Part shown: positions 44,819 through 54,201 of the stretch, piece by piece
Layout: each line of letters starts with the position of its first letter
How positions within the stretch are numbered: the stretch's first letter is position 1
Assembly (NCBI GenBank): GCA_027486845.1
Contig: JAIXOL010000029.1
Span: 62,001-126,000, forward strand
Length of the DNA: 64,000 bases
From: Cytophagaceae bacterium
Lineage (GTDB): Bacteria; Bacteroidota; Bacteroidia; Cytophagales; Spirosomataceae
Direction of reading: 5' to 3'
The notes under the pieces: generated by a model
Databases searched by the model: none
What the model was told of the DNA's origin: nothing
What the model saw: only the letters and a program-made list of their open reading frames with translations
Program-made: the position numbers and the translations under genes

Positions 44819-46990
44819 ATGAAAAATAAAACAATTGGGCTTTGGCTTGTACTTTTTTGTCTGAAATTCCAACTGAATGCCCAGCAAAATGCCTCCAAAA
44901 ATATTGCCGACAAATATTATCAACTCATCGAGGCACCTACTTCATCCGATAAGTGGAATGCTTGGCGATTAGAACTAAAGGCTTGGAAGGATTCAACTTT
45001 GAATTTTCTTAAATATAAAGGTGAAAATTATCAAAAAAAGGAATATAAATGGGCTTCCAGTGCGTATGCTACTTATTTTTTGATGGCAAATGATAAAAAT
45101 CTTTATGACAAAAATGGTCATTACGACATCAAAAACTGTCTAAAAAAGTATGAAGAAAATTATGGAGGTGTGGATGTGGTGGTTTTGTGGCCTACATATC
45201 CGCAGTTAGGTTTTGATAATAGAACCCAATATTCATTTTACCGAAATCTTCCTGGTGGTGTTCTTGGCTTGAAAAAACTCTGTGATGAACTTCACCAAAT
45301 GGGCAAAAAGTTAATGATTGCCTACAATCCGTGGGATAATAGTGCTAGAAATCAAGGAAGAACCGATGATGAAGAATTGCTCGATATGCTGAAAGAAACA
45401 GGAGCAGATGGGGTGTATTTAGATACAATTTCAAATATTGATGGCTTTTTTCAACAGATGCAAAAAACGAATCGAACGGCGATTTTTCAATCAGAAATAC
45501 CAATTACACCACTTGCATTAAACCAAGTGCATCAATCGTGGTTGGAGGTTGGTTGGAATGAAAAAGTCAAAAACCTGGAATTTGGCGAAGTACCTGCCAT
45601 TGTTCGTAATCGTTGGTTGGAGCAGCGACATACAATTTATCGGTTATCTCGATTTAGTCATGAGCAATCCACCATTATTCAAAATGCCTGGATAAATGGT
45701 TGTGGAGTAGTTTTCTGGGAAAATGTGTTCGGTACTATCAATGAACTAAATCCCCGTGACCGCACGCTACTTCGCTCTATGTTGCCAATTCAGCGACAAT
45801 TTTCTGAATTTTTCACCGAAGGCAACTGGTTTCCGCTATTTCCCATCAAACTCAACCGAGTTTATGCTAGTCAATGGAGTTTAGGCAACAAAAAATTGTG
45901 GACAATTATCAATCGCCAAGAGCAAGTGGCAAAGGGCAGAATTGCTGAATTTGATGAAATAAAAGGAATGAAGTACTTTGATTTGATAGCCGGAACGGAA
46001 ATACAAACCGAAAAAGAAAATGGGAAAATCGCCTTGTATGCTACTTACAAACCCAAAGCAATTGGTTGTATTTTGGCGATTCCTGAAAGTGAATTGACCA
46101 ATGAATTCTATACCTTTCTGAAAAAACAAAAAGATATTTATCGAAAAGCTGATTTTAACAATTCTTTTACTCAACCTACACCACGTTTAAAAACTGTTGT
46201 TTTTACTAAAAAATATACTAAAAATTCGCTACCCAAAGGTATGATAGCGATTCCAGTACCAACTGATTCTGCAAAAATGACCCTTGCTTTTCGACAAAGA
46301 GAGTGTGGTTTTTATCCCCTTGGAAATTTTACGGATTATGCCTTGAGTCAAAATAGGAATGAGATTACATCAGGTAGGGTAACTGCAAAATTAAAGCCTT
46401 TTGCTATAGATGAAACGCATGTAACCAATGCCCAATTTGCTCAGTTTTTAATAGCAAGTGCTTATAAACCAGCACATTCAGAAAACTTTTTGAAACATTG
46501 GGTAAATAACGCACCGCCCATAGGTAAGGAAAACCACCCAGTTGTTTGGATAACATTAGACGATGCACGTGCTTATGCCAAATGGGCTGGAAAACGACTA
46601 CCGACCGAAGCCGAATGGCAATGGGCAGCCCAAAATGGTAAAGAAGAAACATCTTATCCTTGGGGAAATAACTTTGATTCAACAGCTGTAAATACAGGAC
46701 AATGGAAAGGCTCAACTTCAGTTAATACATTTGAAAAAGGAAAAACAAAAATGGGTCTGTACGATATGAGTGGCAACGTATGGCAAATGACTGAAAGCGA
46801 GCGAACCGATGGCTATAACAATTTTCTCATTTTAAGAGGCGGGAGTTGGTACGCCAACCGTGCCTCCGAATGGTATTCCGATGGTGGAGCTCAGAAAACA
46901 AATTTTGGAGCAAAATATTTACTGACTTGGGCAGGGTTGGATAGGTGTGCTACCGTAGGCTTTAGATGTGTGGTAGATACTCAAAATTGA
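44819..46990 (+). CDS. TIM-barrel glycosidase-like protein fused to a SUMF1/FGE-like domain
   Basis: About 723 aa from ATG 44819; a TTG at 44801 overlaps the previous gene and is less likely. Signal peptide about 1-22 (QLNAQ). Residues about 90-420 look like a (beta/alpha)8 glycosidase: GVDVVVLWPTYPQLG, LCDELHQMGKKLMIAYNPWD, ETGADGVYLDTISNIDGFFQ and a following beta domain. Residues about 525-723 are a formylglycine-generating-enzyme-like fold: FAIDETHVTNAQFAQFL, RLPTEAEWQWAAQNGKE, GLYDMSGNVWQMTESE, LRGGSWYANRAS, TVGFRC. The active-site cysteines of true FGE are absent after GGSW, so it is probably a binding domain. The fusion is uncommon in my recollection; enzyme specificity unknown. Confidence 0.8.
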   Translation: MKNKTIGLWLVLFCLKFQLNAQQNASKNIADKYYQLIEAPTSSDKWNAWRLELKAWKDSTLNFLKYKGENYQKKEYKWASSAYATYFLMANDKNLYDKNGHYDIKNCLKKYEENYGGVDVVVLWPTYPQLGFDNRTQYSFYRNLPGGVLGLKKLCDELHQMGKKLMIAYNPWDNSARNQGRTDDEELLDMLKETGADGVYLDTISNIDGFFQQMQKTNRTAIFQSEIPITPLALNQVHQSWLEVGWNEKVKNLEFGEVPAIVRNRWLEQRHTIYRLSRFSHEQSTIIQNAWINGCGVVFWENVFGTINELNPRDRTLLRSMLPIQRQFSEFFTEGNWFPLFPIKLNRVYASQWSLGNKKLWTIINRQEQVAKGRIAEFDEIKGMKYFDLIAGTEIQTEKENGKIALYATYKPKAIGCILAIPESELTNEFYTFLKKQKDIYRKADFNNSFTQPTPRLKTVVFTKKYTKNSLPKGMIAIPVPTDSAKMTLAFRQRECGFYPLGNFTDYALSQNRNEITSGRVTAKLKPFAIDETHVTNAQFAQFLIASAYKPAHSENFLKHWVNNAPPIGKENHPVVWITLDDARAYAKWAGKRLPTEAEWQWAAQNGKEETSYPWGNNFDSTAVNTGQWKGSTSVNTFEKGKTKMGLYDMSGNVWQMTESERTDGYNNFLILRGGSWYANRASEWYSDGGAQKTNFGAKYLLTWAGLDRCATVGFRCVVDTQN

Positions 46991-47018
46991 AACTTTGCTT
47001 TAAATGTAAACCATAAAT

Positions 47019-47993
47019 ATGAAAATTATAATAACGCTCATTGTAGCCATTTCATTTGTATCAATAAATACCATTGCTCAAAAAAATGTGTCTGAAAAGG
47101 TACATTCCAAAGGTGAATTAGTCTTCCAAACGGGTTTTGAAGGAAGCACTAAAGTTGTGAATGATTGGCATAAAAACGATTATGGTTCGCCTTTTCAGTA
47201 TATACAGGGTATTGATAGTACGCTTGCACCTAAAAACGATTGGAATAAAGATTGGGTAACCGTATTGAAGGGAGGTGTAATGCAAGTACAATATACAGGC
47301 GGCGATTCTACTAAAAGATTTGCCAAAGTGATTCCTGAACCCAATAACTCCAAAAACCATGTGCTTCATTATTGGTTGGACGATTCTTGGCAGGCTGATG
47401 GAGGACAAAAAAAAGCACGCATTCAAACTAATCTCTATGGAATCAAAAGCGGATTAAAAGAATTTACGCAGTCGGTGAGAGTATTTCTGCCCGAAGACTT
47501 CAATGCCGTGAAAAGCTATCCACATAAAATCTCTTGGTGTACAATTTCAGAGTTTTGGAACAATGAATGGTGGGTGAAAGATGAAAAATATGGTTTTAGA
47601 ATAACACTCGGAATTGGCAAACCTACGGCAGATACCAGTGAATTAAATTTTATATTAAATGCCGAAAATGGCTTTCCCCACGAAATTTGGAATGCTGACA
47701 ATCCAAAAGTGAAAGTACCAATTGGCAAATGGTTCACCCTTGATTATTACTTCAAAGAAGGAAACAAAGAAAATGGTCGAGTCATCGTTTCAATCACCCC
47801 CGATGGCGAGCCGACACAATTAGTTGCAGACGTTACAAACTTTACACATCGCATTGAAGACCCAAATCCGGATGGCTTCACAGGTTATAATCCTATGAAA
47901 CTTTATACCTCAAAAGAGTTGATTTCCTATATAAAATCGCAAGGCAAGACCCTTCAAATTTATTGGGATGATTTTAAATTATGGTCAAACTAA
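47019..47993 (+). CDS. Exported jelly-roll polysaccharide lyase-like protein
   Basis: A 324-aa protein with a signal peptide (about 1-20, TIAQ). It looks like a concanavalin-type beta jelly roll: GELVFQTGFEGSTKVVNDWH near residue 31, HVLHYWLDDSW near 110, and RIQTNLYG...EFTQSVRVFLPEDF near 125-150. HKISWCTISEFWNNEWW near 168, RITLGIGKPTADTSELNFIL near 192 and a C-terminal LQIYWDDFKLWS follow. This set resembles alginate/glucuronan lyase-like sandwiches (PL14/PL20-like), but I cannot fix the family. Its place between GH28-type genes in an operon suggests action on the same acidic glycan. It starts 29 bp after the SUMF1 fusion and ends 7 bp before the next gene. Confidence 0.65.
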   Translation: MKIIITLIVAISFVSINTIAQKNVSEKVHSKGELVFQTGFEGSTKVVNDWHKNDYGSPFQYIQGIDSTLAPKNDWNKDWVTVLKGGVMQVQYTGGDSTKRFAKVIPEPNNSKNHVLHYWLDDSWQADGGQKKARIQTNLYGIKSGLKEFTQSVRVFLPEDFNAVKSYPHKISWCTISEFWNNEWWVKDEKYGFRITLGIGKPTADTSELNFILNAENGFPHEIWNADNPKVKVPIGKWFTLDYYFKEGNKENGRVIVSITPDGEPTQLVADVTNFTHRIEDPNPDGFTGYNPMKLYTSKELISYIKSQGKTLQIYWDDFKLWSN

Positions 47994-47999
47994 AAAACT

Positions 48000-49451
48000 A
48001 TGAAAGCACTAATTTTGCTCATTTTAAACCTATTTTGTGCAAATACTTTTGCCCAAAACTTAACGCCTCACTCCGTTCCCGAAGAATTTGCTTCGGATTA
48101 TTATGAAGTAAAAGTAAACGGGAAGCCTGTACAAGTTTTTCATGCTGGATTAAATGTCTATTTCGCCAGTTTTGATTTTACTGGAAAAGCTGATGTAAAA
48201 GTTACTTCTAAATATAATTCTTCGAGTTATTCTGGGCAAACCTCAAATAAGGAATTGCCAAAAGTAGATGAAAAAGGCTATTGGCGAGGAGAAGTAAATA
48301 TTCGCCCTTTGTCAAAAAATATAAAGCCGCTATTGAATGGGTCGGATGTGAGTTTTTCGCTTTCTGAAGCAGGCCAATATTCGGTTGAAAGAGCTGGAAC
48401 GAGCTATTATAAAGACGATGTGATTTTTCTCTTCGCTAATCGTCCTGATGCCAGCATTCCTAATCTAGTGGCAAAAAATGTGATTCATCTTAAAGCTGGT
48501 ATTCATTATCGAAATATTGATTTGAAGAGTGGGCAAACGCTTTATTTAGATGCAGGAGCCGTATTATTTGGTGCTATCAATGTTTGGAATGCTAAAAATG
48601 TGTCCATTTTAGGAAGAGGAACGGTTGTTTATTACGGACCACAGTCAGAAACACATGATGACGGTTGGAAAAATCAGAAAAACTGGCATCCGCTTACCAC
48701 AAATAATGTGCAAGGTTTAACCGTTCGGGGTATTACGTTTGTGGGTAAAAGTCGCACATGGACAATTCAAACACATACTACTTTTGATGCTGTTTTCGAT
48801 AATATCAAGATTCTTGCCGTAAATCCCCAAAATATCAATGGTGATGGTATTGATTGGTACGGCGGCGGAAGAGCCAAAGTTCTCAATAGTTTTATTCGTT
48901 CAATGGACGATTGCTTTGCTTTTTTTACAAAAGATAGTTGTAAAGACATGTGGGCAACCACCAAAAATACGGAAGGAGAAGTTAAAGATATTTATATCGA
49001 AAATTGTGTACTTTGGTCGACCTTAGCCAATGTTTTTCGAATTGGGTTTAATGGACAAGCCTTATCTACGGATAATATCAGCATGAAAAATTGTGATATA
49101 ATTCATATCAGCAAAAGTGAGTGGTACGCTCCGTGGTCGTTGTTTTGCATGGTTAGTCCCAATAGCAAAGGTAAGGCCAAACACAGTAATTATTTATTTG
49201 AAAAAATCAGATTTGAAGAGCCAACCGCCCTTTTTGGACTTCAAAATCCTGAGTCTTCTTTTCAAGATTTGGTCTTAAAAGATATTACCATGATTGGTGA
49301 ACCAGTACCATCTCTTATCAAAAACAGCACAAAAAATATCACTTTCAATCATGTGATTTTGAATGGAAAATTAGTACTTTCTGAAAAGGATATTCCAATT
49401 AAAACGGGAAGTTTGATGCCTAAAAATGTTTTGTATCTGCAAAAAAAATAA
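48000..49451 (+). CDS. GH28-like parallel beta-helix glycosidase with N-terminal sandwich domain
   Basis: A 483-aa exported protein with a signal peptide (about 1-18, TFAQ). Residues about 25-150 form a beta-sandwich-like domain (YYEVKVNGKPVQVFHAG, YFASFDFTGKADVKV). Residues about 155-470 form a parallel beta-helix: FANRPDASIPN, IHLKAGIHYRNIDLKSGQTL, YLDAGAVLFGAINVWNAKNV, then the putative catalytic Asp clusters INGDGIDWYGGGRAKVLNS near 280 and RSMDDCFAFF near 300. The spacing of GDGID and MDD is as in GH28 and GH49 enzymes, and the N-terminal sandwich recalls GH49. It lies 6 bp behind the jelly-roll gene and 6 bp before a broken paralogous gene. Confidence 0.83.
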   Translation: MKALILLILNLFCANTFAQNLTPHSVPEEFASDYYEVKVNGKPVQVFHAGLNVYFASFDFTGKADVKVTSKYNSSSYSGQTSNKELPKVDEKGYWRGEVNIRPLSKNIKPLLNGSDVSFSLSEAGQYSVERAGTSYYKDDVIFLFANRPDASIPNLVAKNVIHLKAGIHYRNIDLKSGQTLYLDAGAVLFGAINVWNAKNVSILGRGTVVYYGPQSETHDDGWKNQKNWHPLTTNNVQGLTVRGITFVGKSRTWTIQTHTTFDAVFDNIKILAVNPQNINGDGIDWYGGGRAKVLNSFIRSMDDCFAFFTKDSCKDMWATTKNTEGEVKDIYIENCVLWSTLANVFRIGFNGQALSTDNISMKNCDIIHISKSEWYAPWSLFCMVSPNSKGKAKHSNYLFEKIRFEEPTALFGLQNPESSFQDLVLKDITMIGEPVPSLIKNSTKNITFNHVILNGKLVLSEKDIPIKTGSLMPKNVLYLQKK

Positions 49452-49457
49452 TTTTAT

Positions 49458-50923
49458 ATGAATTTCAAAAAAATACTCCTTCTGATATGTTTTTTGACTC
49501 CAATTTTCGGGGCTTGCAAAAAGGAAATAGGTGATATTGTAGTTACTCCAACAAAACCTATTATAGCTGCTAATGGAAAACTCGTTGTTTATCCTTCTCC
49601 TGGAGATTTGAGTAAAGTCGAACGTCTTACGCAATCAAACGACTACATAGTTGAAGTAAGAAAAACAGGTGAAACAAGCTACCAACCTTGTTTTGTATAT
49701 AAAACCGATAATTATTGGGTAGATACCTATTTTGGTGGTAAACCAAAACCCCAAACATCGGCTTCATTTACAAGTTTTGCTTTTGAAAAAACATCGGTGG
49801 AGGTAAAAATAACTTTCAAATCAACGGCAAATAGTGTAACGGTAAGACCGCTTAATTTTGGTATAAATCCATCCAGAAATGGCAACGTAATTACCTTCAC
49901 TTTGACTGAACCTAAGAAGATTTCTATCGAATTTAATGACCGAACGAATCCGCTGTTTCTTTTTGCCGAAGCGCCCCCGACATAGAGAATAAGGCAGCAA
50001 CTTATTATTACGGACCAGGCGTACATAACATTGGTTTACAAAAAGTTGTCAAATCGAACGAGTCGGTTTATATTGCAGCAGGGGCGGTGGTTGAAGGTTC
50101 GTTTATTATTCCATACAATACCCAAAACGTGAGTATCAAAGGACGAGGTATTTTGACGATGGGTGAATGGAAACACGAATCAACGGATATAACTTGGCTG
50201 GGACTTCACTCCGCAATCAAGGCAAATGGTGTAAGTAATTTGCAAATGGAAGGCGTAATCTTTACCAATACTTGTGGTTGGACAATTCCAATTTACAACA
50301 GTGATAATTTGACATTTAATAACCAATTCAGAAACCTCAAAATGATTTCATGGAATGGAAATACGGACGGTATTTGGGTAAATGGTAATAATCATATTAT
50401 AGATGATTGTTTCATTTTTAATAACGACGATATAATCATGTCGCACGGGGCAATGAACTGTAAAATATCTAATTTGGTGGCGTGGGGTGGACCTTGGGGT
50501 AGGCTGTATTATTTATCAAATCAGGCATCCACAACAGGGATTTTATTTGAAAACATCAATTTGATTGGCAAAGATGGTGGTGTAGAATTAATTCAAGTGC
50601 TCGGCGAAACGGGTACGAAGATAAATATTGGGAATATTACATTCAAAAATCTGAGAGTTGAGGCTCATCCAAAAACAAACAACTATAATACCAATAAGTT
50701 TATTATCTTTAATTCTGCTTATAAAAGTGTTACCAATTGGCTTTTTGAGGATATTACGATTGATGATAAAAATCCAGATGAAGGCGATTTTTACGGAACA
50801 GTAAACAGTCCAATTAATGGGGTGAAATTTAAAAACCTGAAAATTGGTGGAGTAAAAGTTAATTCATTATCAGAAGGAAATATGGATAAAAATGAATTTG
50901 CTACGGGAATCACATTTGAGTAA
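49458..50923 (+). pseudogene. GH28-like beta-helix lipoprotein, single frameshift in a C5 run
   Basis: Two frames join into one protein. Part 1 (49458-49985, 175 aa) has a lipoprotein signal (TPIFGAC) and a beta-sandwich domain ending LFLFAEAPP before a TAG at 49983. Part 2 continues in the -1 frame from GAC at 49979 (DIENKAATYYYGPGVHNIGL, AAGAVVEGSFIIP) to 50923, with Asp motifs GNTDGIWVNGNNHIIDD and FNNDDIIMSHGA as in GH28/GH49-type helices. The switch lies in GCGCCCCCGAC at 49971-49981: one extra C would restore the frame. Homopolymer position allows a sequencing error, a real mutation or slippage. The rest is intact. Its neighbour at 48000 is a full-length relative with the same domain order. 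Confidence 0.85.
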
Positions 50924-50962
50924 ATAGCTAAACTAAAATTAATTATTTTAATAAAATCAATC

Positions 50963-51826
50963 ATGCTAAACATTAATCGTTTATTTTTATTTTCATTCCT
51001 CTTTTTTGGTTTACTAGGTACACTTTCAGCCCAAAAAAATAAGCAGCTTTTTCCCCAAATACCTGGGATGGTTTCTTATACTTACCGCCAAAGTTTTGCC
51101 AAAGATGTAGCCGCAACGCTAGACACCTTAAAAATATTAGGCATTACCGACATTGAGTTTTCTAATTTATTTGGCAGGAAAGCCGCCGATATACGTGCTT
51201 TATTAGACGAAAGAGGTCAGAAATGTTCTTCTTTCGGCGTAAGTTATGCTGATGCTCAAAACAAAACTGCTGAAGTAGCCCAAAATGCCAAAACGCTAGG
51301 TGCAAGTTTTGTGCGAGTTGCGTGGATTATGCAAAAACCACCTTTTACAATTGAAGATGCCCAAAAAGCCGTTGAAAATTTCAACAAGATTGGTAAGCAA
51401 TTAAAAGATGAATTTGGCCTTACTTTCTGTTATCATAATCACGGATATGAGTACGCAAAATATGAAAATGGCACGCTCATGGATTATATTATTCAAAATA
51501 CAAATCCTAATTACGTGAGTTTTGAATTAGACATTTTATGGGCATTTTTTCCAGGACAAAATCCTGCTGATTGGCTAAAAAAATATCCTAAAAGATATAA
51601 ATTGATGCACTTGAAAGATTTGCGTAAAGGAATTATTGGCAATGATTCAGGTGGGACAGCAGTAGAAAATGATGTAGCTTTAGGAACAGGACAAATCAAT
51701 ATTTCTGAGATTTTGAAAGCCGCTAAAAAATCAAGTGTCGAGCATTTTTATATCGAAGACGAAAGTCCAAGTTACGGCAAACAAGTGCCGCAAACAATGG
51801 CGTATTTGAAAAATTTAAAGAAATAA
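50963..51826 (+). CDS. Exported sugar phosphate isomerase/epimerase-like TIM barrel protein
   Basis: A 287-aa xylose-isomerase-like TIM barrel (AP-endonuclease 2 fold). It has a signal peptide (about 1-24, TLSAQ), so it works outside the cytoplasm. Barrel strands are visible: GMVSYTYRQSFAKDVAATLD near residue 34, LGITDIEFSNLFGRKAADIR near 57, TFCYHNHGYEYAKYENG near 152 (His/Glu metal site), YVSFELDILWAFFPGQNPAD near 180, KLMHLKDLRKGI near 213 and EHFYIEDESPSYGKQVPQTM near 259. These supply the usual E-D-H-E metal ligands. Exported members are frequent in Bacteroidota glycan loci; their substrates (free sugars or keto-sugars) are mostly unknown. Five bp separates it from the GH36 gene. Confidence 0.88.
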   Translation: MLNINRLFLFSFLFFGLLGTLSAQKNKQLFPQIPGMVSYTYRQSFAKDVAATLDTLKILGITDIEFSNLFGRKAADIRALLDERGQKCSSFGVSYADAQNKTAEVAQNAKTLGASFVRVAWIMQKPPFTIEDAQKAVENFNKIGKQLKDEFGLTFCYHNHGYEYAKYENGTLMDYIIQNTNPNYVSFELDILWAFFPGQNPADWLKKYPKRYKLMHLKDLRKGIIGNDSGGTAVENDVALGTGQINISEILKAAKKSSVEHFYIEDESPSYGKQVPQTMAYLKNLKK

Positions 51827-51831
51827 TCCTT

Positions 51832-53892
51832 ATGAAATACATATTTTTTTTTATTTGCTTTATAAGCACATCAGTCTTTGCACAAAACATCAAAACTTGT
51901 CGTGCAGAATTGAGAAACGACACCTTAGTTATTGAAAATCAATTGATTAGCCGAAAGTTTTTATGGAATGGCGGAAATTTGATTTCTCGTTCACTGACTG
52001 ATGTCAAAGCTGGAAAAACTTGGAAAATGAACGGCAATAAACCAGATTTATCATTTCCGAATCAAACTGAAAAAGCAGAAAATGCTAACTTTTCTTCAAA
52101 AATCTTTGCTGAAACGGCCGTTACTCCCGAGCATTTAGAGGCCACAATTAGCTATTTTCTTGATAAATTGGCAATCAAACGTGTGTTTCGTTTGTACTCT
52201 AATTGTGCAGTCATTGCGTGCGATTTATATTACAGAGGTGAGTCAAATAGTGTTTGGTTGCAAGCCGGCACTAACATTGCCGACATGGTAAATCTCGAAA
52301 AATTAACACCGAGCAATGCAGGTAATAATACGCCCGTCATTGAAAAATTAGAGCTAACAGGCAGACACTGGAAGCTTAATGCCGTTGAGTTTTTTGATAT
52401 TACCGACCGTTTCAATAATTTAGTAAATGAGGTAAAAACAATTTCTTACCGCCCTAATTTTTATCGTGGAAATTTACTTTTTGCCCACGATAATATAAAC
52501 AATAATGGTATTTTTATTCTAAAAGAAGCACCTACTTCAAATGTTCAATTGGCCTATCCAGGTAGTGATTTTTTTAATGAATTTGGTAATTTTAAGTTAA
52601 TTGGAGCTGGTTTAAATCCTACTGATTTGCACCCAACTGAATGGCGACGTGGATATGGATTTGTCACAGGTGTATATGCAGGGGATGAGATAAACGCTAA
52701 TATTGCCTTGCGTGTATATCAGGAAAAAATTAGGATTCACAAGGTCGGAAGAGACGAGATGATTTTGATGAATACTTGGGGTGATAGAGGTCAAGATAGT
52801 AGAGTAAGAGAAAAGTTTGCTTTAGAAGAATTGGAAGCAGGGGCAAAACTGGGCATTACGCATTTTCAGTTAGACGATGGTTGGCAAACTGGTCGTTCAT
52901 CAAATTCTGCTATGAAAGGTGGTTCTTTGGAAAACATTTGGACTAATAAAAAATACTGGGAACCCAATCCAGAGAAATTTCCAAACGGACTTGAACCAAT
53001 TGTGAAAAAAGGCAAAGAATTGGGCATTGAAGTTTGTATTTGGTTCAACCCTGCCAAAGACAATAGCAATGAATACTGGGAAAAAGATGCTGATGTTTTA
53101 ATTGATATTTACAAAAAATATGGCATTCGTACCTTTAAAATTGATGGGGTAAATCTTCCAAATAAATTAGCGGAAGTCAATTTTAGAAAGTTTTTAGACA
53201 AAGTTAGTTTAGAAACAAACAATAATGTGGTTTTTAATCTTGATGTAACGGCAATGCGAAGAGGTGGCTATCATTATTTGAATGAATACGGCAATATTTT
53301 TCTTGAAAATCGCTATACAGATTGGACAAATTATTATCCATACACTACGCTTCGTAATTTATGGACTTTATCGAAATATGTGCCTGCTCAAAATCTCCAA
53401 ATTGAGTTTTTGAATAAATGGAGAAATCTGGACAAATATCCTGCAAATGATATTTTCGCTCCTAAAAATTATTCATTCGATTATCTTTTTGCCATCACTA
53501 TGTTTGCTCAACCTTTGGCTTGGTTTGAAGGAACGGGTTTACCAAGCGAGGCATTTGCATTAAGTAAATTAATAAAAACGTACAAAGAACATAATACAAA
53601 AATTCATTCGGGGCAAATTTTTCCGATTGGAAACGAGCCTGATGGCAAGCAATGGACTGGTTTTCAATCTATCCTTAATAAGAAAGAAGGCTATATTTTA
53701 GTTTTCAGAGAAGATAATGCTTCAGCCAAAAAAGCTGTAAAAACCTGGTTGCCTATGGGTAAAAAAGTAAATTTTAAACTCGTTGCTGGAACTGGAAAAG
53801 CCTTTGAAAGTCAAGTTCTTGAAGGAGGAAATGTGGTATTTGAATTCCCACACAAGAATATTTATGCCCTGTTTTCTTACGAATTTAAATAG
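51832..53892 (+). CDS. GH36-like alpha-galactosidase, exported
   Basis: A 686-aa glycoside hydrolase of clan GH-D. Signal peptide about 1-18 (SVFAQ). The N-terminal beta-supersandwich domain occupies about 20-290. The (beta/alpha)8 barrel starts with MILMNTWGDRGQDSRVREKF near residue 307 and includes GITHFQLDDGWQTGRSSNSA near 341, GIEVCIWFNPAKDNSNEYW near 396 and YGIRTFKIDGVNLPNKLAEV near 428, where FKIDG carries the expected nucleophile Asp. GNIFLENRYTDWTNYYPY near 485 is also family-like. A C-terminal beta domain ends the protein. It probably removes alpha-galactosyl or related alpha-linked side groups. It is the last gene of the 41698-53892 operon. Confidence 0.87.
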   Translation: MKYIFFFICFISTSVFAQNIKTCRAELRNDTLVIENQLISRKFLWNGGNLISRSLTDVKAGKTWKMNGNKPDLSFPNQTEKAENANFSSKIFAETAVTPEHLEATISYFLDKLAIKRVFRLYSNCAVIACDLYYRGESNSVWLQAGTNIADMVNLEKLTPSNAGNNTPVIEKLELTGRHWKLNAVEFFDITDRFNNLVNEVKTISYRPNFYRGNLLFAHDNINNNGIFILKEAPTSNVQLAYPGSDFFNEFGNFKLIGAGLNPTDLHPTEWRRGYGFVTGVYAGDEINANIALRVYQEKIRIHKVGRDEMILMNTWGDRGQDSRVREKFALEELEAGAKLGITHFQLDDGWQTGRSSNSAMKGGSLENIWTNKKYWEPNPEKFPNGLEPIVKKGKELGIEVCIWFNPAKDNSNEYWEKDADVLIDIYKKYGIRTFKIDGVNLPNKLAEVNFRKFLDKVSLETNNNVVFNLDVTAMRRGGYHYLNEYGNIFLENRYTDWTNYYPYTTLRNLWTLSKYVPAQNLQIEFLNKWRNLDKYPANDIFAPKNYSFDYLFAITMFAQPLAWFEGTGLPSEAFALSKLIKTYKEHNTKIHSGQIFPIGNEPDGKQWTGFQSILNKKEGYILVFREDNASAKKAVKTWLPMGKKVNFKLVAGTGKAFESQVLEGGNVVFEFPHKNIYALFSYEFK

Positions 53893-53906
53893 TTATTTAT
53901 AATGGC

Positions 53907-54015
53907 TTAGCTTTCTTTATTCCGATAGCTCACTGGCGAAACGCCCATTTGTTGCTTAAATAATCTTGAAAAATAAAAAGGGTCATTAATGCCTTTTACA
54001 CAAATACCTTTGGCC
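53907..54015 (-). pseudogene. AraC-family regulator, C-terminal helix-turn-helix remnant
   Basis: On the minus strand a frame reads [20 protein letters not shown] and then [15 protein letters not shown] before TAA at 53909-53907. The pattern G-x-N-D-P-x-Y-F-S-R-x-F-K-x-x-x-G-x-S-P-x-x-Y-R is the second helix-turn-helix of AraC proteins. An in-frame stop lies just upstream and no N-terminal part is visible, so only about 35 codons survive. It lies downstream of KduD in the direction of the minus-strand cluster and may be what is left of its regulator. The rest of this 309-bp gap holds only the minus-strand terminator. Confidence 0.75.
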
Positions 54016-54135
54016 AATCAATGGGAAATAAATGTGTATATGATGAACTTACCTAAACCAAGATATAATTTATGATTTTTCCTTTTCAAATCATAGTTTT
54101 TAAAAGTATGATTTGAAATCTTCATTAAAAACATA

Positions 54136-54178
54136 GAAAAAAATTATCCCCTAAAATGCAAACACTTGCTTTTAGGGG
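54136..54178 (-). terminator. Rho-independent terminator of the minus-strand cluster
   Basis: CCCCTAAAA (54148-54156) pairs perfectly with TTTTAGGGG (54170-54178), extended inside by GCAA/TTGC around an ACAC loop with one bulge. Read on the minus strand it is followed by ATAATTTTTTTC. It lies 24 bp after the KduD stop. Confidence 0.85.
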
Positions 54179-54201
54179 ACTAAAAACCAAAAGAATTTTT
54201 A

